Source: Acheta domesticus
Taxonomy: Eukaryota > Arthropoda > Insecta > Orthoptera > Gryllidae
Assembly: GCA_031308135.1 (NCBI GenBank)
Contig: JAHLJT010008756.1
Span: 63,828,232 to 63,892,231, forward strand
Length of the DNA: 64,000 nucleotides
Direction: 5' to 3'
The position numbers were made by a program, and so were the translations under genes. Below are positions 56,828-64,000 of this stretch, one piece after another; the first letter of the stretch is position 1, and each line of letters opens with the position of its first letter. The notes under the pieces were generated by a model that made no database searches, was not told the origin of the DNA, and saw only the letters and a list, made by a program, of their open reading frames with translations.

Positions 56828-58319
56828 TTTTCTACGAAGTATGGTAACTTTCATAAGTTAAACTACTCCACTGAATCGTTTCATGGCAGTTAACATGCAT
56901 GATTTAGCCAAATCCACCTAGCAGACACCTCTCTACCCTACCCGCAGATGGCTTTGTTTTACCAGAGCGCCTACGAATGACAACAAACGTTGTGGCAATA
57001 ATATTCCTAAGTCACCATTTTCGCATTTTCTCTCATTTCTGGAAACGTCAACACCAGACAGAACCACCATTCACTAAATATTTTAAACTAAAGAATTGGC
57101 CGGTTTTAAACGACAACCCCACGGCAGCAGCAAATAACACAAAATGACTTGCGTTCAGATCTTAACGTCACTCAAACATAAATACTCTCTGCACTCAAAT
57201 GTTCTCTGCAATAACTACCACTGCACTAATCAAATAGGATCAAAGTGAAATTACGATCCTTTTTATTTTAAATAATATTTCACGTAAAGAATTACTACTA
57301 TTAAAAGAAATTAAAACTGAGAAGCAGAATATAATATTAAACACAATTTTAATGTACACAATCGAACGAAACATTTACTATAGAGATTGTCAATGATTAA
57401 TGAAGTGACAATATTTGGTTTGTAAGCGTGTCTGCGATTAGTCAAAAACTTGTATCATAATGAAAACTGTATCGAAATGACTATCATTATGCAACAGGTT
57501 GCAGCTATTCAATGACAGCATTATGTAATGGGAGTAGAAAAATAATTAAATATCATAAGATTCCAATGAAAAGATTTAAACGCAGGGTAGCAAATTTTAT
57601 TAATTTCGAATGGATATTTTGCAAAATATGCAGGAGAAACAGCGTAACAAGTATAATTTTCTAATTTCTAGAGAATTTGATGTGATATAAATGACAAAAC
57701 AAGTTTGTGCCAGAAAATCTTCCCCGTGTAATTGATGCCATAAAAATGCTTTAGTAATACAATTAATATCACTCAAAACTTGCATGAATGAAACTAGTTT
57801 TCAATTAAAATAAAATTACACTGCACCATGATAGATGAACAACTGCAAAAATCATCTCTGGCTTCTATAATGTAAACATTAAACATTATTAAACATTAAT
57901 TAACGTAAACATTAATGTAAGCATTCAAAATATTATATGCCATGTCATTTCTGTTCAAATTTTTGTCCATCACTCAATTATTTCGCTCCTACAATTTACA
58001 TATTCCTTAAACTCTGTTAAACCTACAAAAACATGTCATGTAAGACATCTTCTGGAAAAAAATTGAATGAATACGATTGTTTACTTTACAGGTGATGTGT
58101 TGCACGGTGGTGCTGCGTGGACAGGGGATGAGATACCACATATCCATTCTCATAGATTTGTAATATTGTGCGTTGACTGGGTTCTAGCTTACTAAATCTA
58201 CAATTTTTTTTTGTTATGTATGTTATATTTGTACACCTAGGTCCTTAGCGACCACTATCAAGTTTAACGTTTTGGGTAACTGTGAACTAGATGAAATGAT
58301 ATGATGATAATAGGGGGTG
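56828..58319. other. AT-rich DNA, no gene seen
   Basis: AT-rich DNA. The ACATTAAACATTATTAAACATTAATTAACGTAAACATTAATG stretch near 57875-57918 is a short local repeat of ACATTAA. No other feature supported. Confidence 0.4.
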
Positions 58320-58438
58320 AAAAGACAAACAAATACAACTATGCCCGAGGCGGGACTCTACCCCGCGATCCTTCGCGACCCTTCGGCCCGAGAACGCTAC
58401 GACACTGAGGCTTTAGCGATCTCGGCCACCGGGGATCG
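58320..58438 (-). mobile_element. tRNA-derived SINE head, worn copy
   Basis: On the minus strand, GGTGGCCGAGATCGCTAAAG (box A-like) and GCGGGGTAGAGTCCCGCC (worn box B) are followed by GGGCATAGTTG, as in the copy at 46590 (GGGCATGGTTA). The body beyond is not clearly alignable. Confidence 0.6.
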
Positions 58439-58879
58439 GCATCTACAAAGTCGTTAAACCGATTTCAAAGGTTTTCCATTCCTTCGCTCTGCACAGTTTG
58501 ATTTTCTGGGTATCATATCTTCTTTATTGTCACCAGTGACGTTATATTACAATCAAAGCTTACAATTTCATCAATTTTATGATACCTCTCGTCTTACTTT
58601 TATGGACTAACTGTACATGCAGCTTGGACTCTAAAACACACCCAGCGAGTCCGCACTTCAAGGAACATACGAGTATTTTCAAATAAATAAGAAGCAATTC
58701 GATAAATATTTTTTCTTCACAATTGCGTCAATTATTATGTAATATGATTGTCATAAATAGCTATAACGTGTGTGTTCCGTCACCGTTGCCATCAATCCCA
58801 CACGAATACAAAAATCGATGACAAGAACACTCGCGATCTCACTATCACAAGCGGGTGATATTTGAGAGCTACACTTTGA
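58439..58879. other. AT-rich DNA, no gene seen
   Basis: AT-rich DNA without recognisable features. Confidence 0.4.
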
Positions 58880-59410
58880 GGGCTCCTAACCCCTAATGCC
58901 CCCCACTCTGGTGCTGCCGCCACCACAACCCCTCCGTCCGCAGCCACCCCACCCCTTCCGCTGCTACCCTCTCCGCCGCTTCCTCCGGCTCCTCCGCCGC
59001 CACCCCCACCACCACCTCGCGCGCGCCTTCTGATCCTGGGCGCCCTTGATTAATGCGCGTCGCATTTTTATGTATAGCCGGCCAGGGCAATTTCTCACGG
59101 CGAGTGTGCGCCAGCCTCCCCAGGGCGCGTCGCAAGGCCCCACACCTTCGCCACGGCTCACCGCTCTCGCCAACGCCCACACCGCATGCCCTCGCCCACG
59201 CCCTCGCCCCCGCCCTCGCTCACGCCCTCGCCCACGCCCTCGCCCTCACCCACGCCCACGCACACGCCCACACACACGCCTTCTCCCACGCACTCGCCCA
59301 CGCCTTTGCCCACTCACTCGCCCACGCCCACGCCCTCGCCCACGCCCTCGCCCTCGACCACGCCCTCGACCACGCCCTCACCCCCGTCATCACCATCCTC
59401 CACTTCACCT
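58880..59410. repeat. C-rich low-complexity block (CGCCCACGCCCTCGCC words)
   Basis: (CCGCC)-type words at about 58910-59020 and degenerate CGCCCACGCCCTCGCC words at about 59180-59400 flank a short unique CpG-rich core (59030-59170, with GATTAATGCGCGTCGC). The right part is the degenerate edge of the 13-bp minisatellite. Confidence 0.65.
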
Positions 59411-59935
59411 TCCTCAGCCCTCGACACTCGCCCTCGACACTCGCCCTCGACACTCGCCCTCGACACTCGCCCTCGACACTCGCCCTCGACACTCGCCCTC
59501 GACACTCGCCCTCGACACTCGCCCTCGACACTCGCCCTCGACACTCGCCCTCGACACTCGCCCTCGACACTCGCCCTCGACACTCGCCCTCGACACTCGC
59601 CCTCGACACTCGCCCTCGACACTCGCCCTCGACACTCGCCCTCGACACTCGCCCTCGACACTCGCCCTCGACACTCGCCCTCGACACTCGCCCTCGACAC
59701 TCGCCCTCGACACTCGCCCTCGACACTCGCCCTCGACACTCGCCCTCGACACTCGCCCTCGACACTCGCCCTCGACACTCGCCCTCGACACTCGCCCTCG
59801 ACACTCGCCCTCGACACTCGCCCTCGACACTCGCCCTCGACACTCGCCCTCGAAACTCGCCATCGACCCTCGCCCACGACCCTCGCCCACGACCCTCGCC
59901 CTCGACCCTCGCCCTCGACCCTCGCCCTCAACTCT
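59411..59935. repeat. 13-bp minisatellite (CTCGACACTCGCC)
   Basis: About 34 near-identical copies from about 59415 to 59860, then degenerate CTCGACCCTCGCC copies to about 59935. The unit has no stop codon and its length is not a multiple of 3, so all three + frames and the minus frames stay open, giving frames up to 429 codons that are artefacts. Confidence 0.97.
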
Positions 59936-61140
59936 CACCCTCAACTCTCGTCTTCAAACCTCGTCCTCACCTCCGCCCTCACCCTCACCCTCGCCCTACT
60001 TCTCATCCTCGTTCTACTCGTCCCTCACCCCTCGCTCTCGTCCTGCCCTCCGTTCCCACCCTTCTCTCCGTCGAGCCTCACTGCGCTAAATGCGCGCGCC
60101 GACCCAGTAGCCCTTGTCTGACCTCGGCGCTTTTCGTCGTTTTAATTTTATTCCTCGCTCTCCTTGTTTCTACATGCTTCTTCATGCCTCTTTCCATACC
60201 CTTTGAATTTCATGAGCCCACACCCCTCACCTATTTTCTTTCATTTCTCTTATTTTCCCGACCTATACCATACTTCCTTTTACCGTTTACAACTCTTATC
60301 CCTCACCATAAAAATTTTCAACTTCGTAACATCCTTCACTAATTTCCTTCATCGCCCTTCTCTCTCATATCTCACTTATTACGCTCACCTTCCCAATCTC
60401 CCTACAGCTTCTCCATCGTCGGAAAGTCCACGTGCTTCCTCGGTTGTTTTTCTTCATGTGCATTTGTTTTTATTCTGCTTTCGTTGTGTGCCTTTTTCGT
60501 TTCCCAACCCCCGGGCGTTCATCTATATCTCTCGAAATGCTCTAAATATCTATTATCTTACTCTATTTGGCTTCCGTTTTCTACTCGCCATTTTGCTCTA
60601 ATCCAAATTATTCACCTCTTCTGATCACGATTCTTTTTTTTTGCTCACTTAAATTAATTTTCTTTTTCATTTTCATTCGTAAAAATTTCACCTTTTTGCT
60701 CTTCTTTCTTTGCTTGACTGTAAAACCCAGTTAGATGTTCGCTGCTTCGTCATGTTCTTCATCTTTCCGTAGTCCATCATACTTCTTATTGGCATATTTT
60801 TTGCATTCTCAAAAAGCACATCTCCGCCATTTCAACAACTGCCACTTCTATTCACCGTTACCGCCCTCTCTCTCTCTCGCTCTCTCACCTCTCATTCTTT
60901 CTCTCTTTCTCTCACAATCTCTTTCTCTCTCTTGCTGTCTCTTCTTTCCCTTAGACTCTTTCTTCTTCTTCCTCTCTTTCTTCCCCTCATCCTCTCTCTC
61001 CATCTCTGCCTCCATCCCTGTCTCTCCATCGCTCCATTTCTCTCTCTCCATTTGTCCATTTCTTTCTTTCTCCATTTGTCCATTTTTCTTTCCCTCCATC
61101 TCTCCCTTTCATTCTCCATATCTTTCTTTCTCTCTCTCTG
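59936..61140. other. Pyrimidine-rich DNA with CT-rich tract
   Basis: The + strand remains C/T-rich after the minisatellite. Positions about 60865-61145 are a (CTCT)n / CCATTTCTCTCTC tract with repeated TCCATTTGTCCATTT words. No gene recognised. Confidence 0.55.
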
Positions 61141-61470
61141 TTCCTGTTTCTCCACACCCTCCCCCTTGCGCCCTCCTCGGGGTCTTAGGGGCAGAGCCAC
61201 GTGTCCGTCGCGCGAGGGCCTTTTTTACCGGAAGCCTCTGGCGGAGGAGATAAATGGAGATCGCCTGTGTGACGCGCGCGGATGAGCGAAGCAGCTACCG
61301 CCGGCCCCGGCAAATCCTCTCACTTCCACTGCTCTTCGCTTCCTTTCTCTTCCGCCCCTGTCCACAGGCACACGCCCGGGTTAGTTATTTCGTGGCGTGG
61401 AAGTCCGCTAGAGACGTTTACTTTTCTTCGGGATTTGCTGGGGAAGTTATTTTGCAGCGGTCAGAATACA
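61141..61470. promoter_or_regulatory. CpG-rich unique block
   Basis: Non-repetitive, CpG-rich (GAGCCACGTGTCCGTCGCGC with an E-box CACGTG, GGAGGAGATAAATGGAGATC). No exon recognised; regulatory role inferred from composition. Confidence 0.3.
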
Positions 61471-64000
61471 ATTATTTCTGAAAAATTGTTACGTTTTTTT
61501 AATTATTTTAAATACCTACTTAATTTGTAGAGCAAGCTACAGCATTTAAAATTTCTAGAAATTATACTTTCTTGTCACAACGTCGACGGTTAGTCCCAAG
61601 ACTTTTCTTACAATGGAAGTTGAAGATTGAAAAATTTATAAGCATAAATTAAGCGGCTAGAAAATAATCCGAAAGCAACTTTTCAATGTATTTTTATTGA
61701 AAAATAATCATTCTCTCATGAGTATATATTTGTATCTTAGATGCAGTCATGTAGGTGTGACAAAACTGCATCCGACATTCCTTTACTCCTAGTAACAACC
61801 GGTGGTTCATAGCTAGGCCTAGTAGTTAACATACGATTACGATAGGTCATAGGATATTCTTCGAAATTTGAAAACATGAAAACTAGAATGTAATTTTAAC
61901 AATGTGATGGAAATACAAAGTTGAATACCAGTTCCTTTGTTGATGAAAGATATTTTTGTATTCTACGACCGATATTCGAGATCAATTGTTGATGTAATTT
62001 CAGTACCTATATTTCTTCCCTTTTTCTATAGTATGGATGAGGAAAAGTATTTAAACAGTAAGATTTCCCCCAACTATAGTTTCGCACTGCTAAATACTAG
62101 GGAACAATATAATTAAACTATAAGCAGTTTTTGTTAAGTCCTCTGAAATATCGCGGTGCTACATTGAACAGAAAGTAAAGCTGGTAAAACCAATTAACAA
62201 CTATTATATTTCCCTCTTAGTTCTTTAAAACTTTCCATACACGCACGTGCGTATGTATTGTAAGTTGAAACTTAAAATATTAATAGAAAAGAAAAGAAGC
62301 TTGCCACGTTCAGTTTCAAACCAAGATCCCTTGTGGCCCACCTTACACTCTGGAAAGCGGAAAACCGTCCTTATTTCTTGACACGCTATGTCCCGTGACT
62401 AAACCAGTACCAAATCCTTGATATCTGCAGCATTCAGCATGAAAACCGACACTACCTCTCTGGGCAAAGCCAAAACACGTTGTAAACGGTTCGAACGAAT
62501 CTCTAAAGAAAGCTCGAGGGTTTATCCGCCATCAGCAGGTGTTATGACGTCGTAAGGCACGCAGAAACGTGGTTAAGAAACAAGCAGAAATAAAGAAAAC
62601 CACAAACTAGTTGTTCTTAATCTGAAGTTCATAGAGCACCGTTGTTTAGTCATCTCGATTCATGACTTTCATAAAAAGTTCAAATACAAAGAAAATGTGA
62701 GTTGCTCGTACACACTCATATTTTCAAACAAGCAATATTCCAAAACCGTTTATTAATTTTTATTCATTTAATTTTTAAAAAAAGAGAACACATTTTTTCG
62801 TTCTGCAATATTATAGAATGGTTCCATAACTACCAACTAGTAGCAAATAATATAATTTTTACGAAATTCCACGAAACTCCAGCGTTCAAAACCATAACCG
62901 CGTGCGAACACCTCAAAGTTCACCACCGAACATTTATTCCGCATCGAAATCAGACCGGAAGGAGTAAATGTCTGGATATGTAAAACCGCCTAAAGGGTAA
63001 GAGGGGAAACGAATAATATAGACATTAAAAGCGTGCAGCCGGCCAAAAGAAAGGTGATGGTGGGTAGAGGCAACATAACTCAGAACCCGCACCGGAAATT
63101 CCTTCGATTCAGCCAGGCAATTCCTGTCGCGACATGGATAATGGAGTGCCAATAAGTCTCGGTGGCTGCAGTGGTAGCGGCCCTAACTGAGATAAGCATC
63201 GCCGACTCGGGCAACGACTGTGGCCGTTGAAGCTATTTTTGGCGCTCCAATTGATCGCTGCTCCTACCACACACACTGACAGAACTAGCAATGACAGCAA
63301 TGACGTCCATGACACATTATCTTTATGTCGTTATCTGTACTGACATACGTCATGTTGGGTACCGAGAAACGTTCGACTGTCACCTTGAAGAAAAACGAAG
63401 ATGGAAGTGAGGGGAAAGGCAAGGGACATTAAAATAAGATGAATAACAAGGAGGAGGAAGAAGAAAAATGAAAATATTTTGAAACGCGCCAACCATGTCA
63501 ACCCGCCTCTCTAACTAACTATAACCAACTAACTGCAACCAATCGGACGCCACAGTGCTTGCTCAGCCACTTTCTTCTGGGTTCGATTAAATGACTGTTG
63601 CTTACCCCTTCAGCCAATAAGTCACTCCGTACGGAAGGGAAGAAATCTGAAAGTTCCAAATTCATGCTAGATTGCACAATAATCATTTCCATTCATTTAA
63701 ACAAAAATCAATTGAATTCACTCAACCATTTGCATTATCGATTCAAAATGTTACCAGATTTTAGAATGTTTTGGTCATGACCATACACAAGTGAATAAAT
63801 TAGTTCGTACGAACTATGCCGTGAGCTCTCTTCCTCGACGGGGTAGATGGCGCCTCGCAGGATTCTTCCGACCTCCACTAACGACACCGTTCGTCACCGT
63901 CCGTCCACAACCACAGGCTGACCAATTACCAATTTCTAGTTACTCTTCTTTCTTGCTCGCTGGTACCTTCTCACTTATAGCACATCACCATTAACACAAA
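61471..64000. other. AT-rich DNA, no gene seen
   Basis: AT-rich to the end of the window. On the minus strand about 62305-62345 holds a tRNA-box-B-like word (GGTTTGAAACTGAACG) that may be an old SINE remnant. A moderately CpG-rich stretch is at 63100-63300. No coding region supported. Confidence 0.45.

Noticed and set aside
59046..60342. Long open frames (up to 429 codons) on + and about 200 codons on -
   Set aside because: Entirely produced by the 13-bp stop-free tandem repeat and its degenerate flanks. The same peptide repeat appears in all frames.

Overview
The window looks like a piece of an insect nuclear genome, probably a hemimetabolous insect with a large, repeat-rich genome. The background is AT-rich DNA broken by short CpG-dense islands. 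It carries tRNA-derived SINEs, a decayed R2-type LINE and foldback or MITE elements, and the one recognisable gene has introns of many kilobases. A cockroach- or termite-like genome would fit, but the species cannot be fixed from this sequence.

The only host gene I can support is on the + strand: the last three coding exons of a Tbx20-class T-box transcription factor (Drosophila midline/H15 group). Exon A (11577-11653) encodes the end of the T-box DNA-binding domain. Exon B (23322-23799) encodes an alanine-rich C-terminal region. Exon C (27441-27665) encodes the C-terminus and stop codon. The phases join exactly (77 + 478 + 225 nt = 259 codons plus stop). The introns are 11,668 and 3,641 bp. 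The start codon and most of the T-box lie upstream of the window, so the intron before exon A is longer than 11.5 kb. A 3'UTR of about 2.2 kb is inferred, ending near a polyadenylation signal at 29829.

Layout. 1-11576 is intron, with several CpG islands (about 0.6, 2.2, 3.8, 5.7, 7.5, 10.3 and 11.3 kb), a SINE with target-site duplications, LINE 3' ends and a dispersed repeat. 11654-23321 is an intron with a tandem 340-bp duplication whose two copies differ mainly at CpGs, a 190-bp tandem array, several islands, and a foldback-repeat array ending about 90 bp before exon B. 23800-27440 is an intron with a second foldback copy split by a MITE. 29850-64000 is intergenic or unassigned. It holds C-rich minisatellites with 17-, 22- and 13-bp units, more SINEs, a 5'-truncated R2-type LINE on the minus strand, a 430-bp element with terminal inverted repeats, a palindromic MITE, and CpG islands that could be regulatory DNA of this developmental gene.

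Most long open frames here are by-products of low-complexity or tandem repeats and are not listed as genes. No CRISPR, bacterial operon, viral gene or true tRNA/rRNA gene was found.
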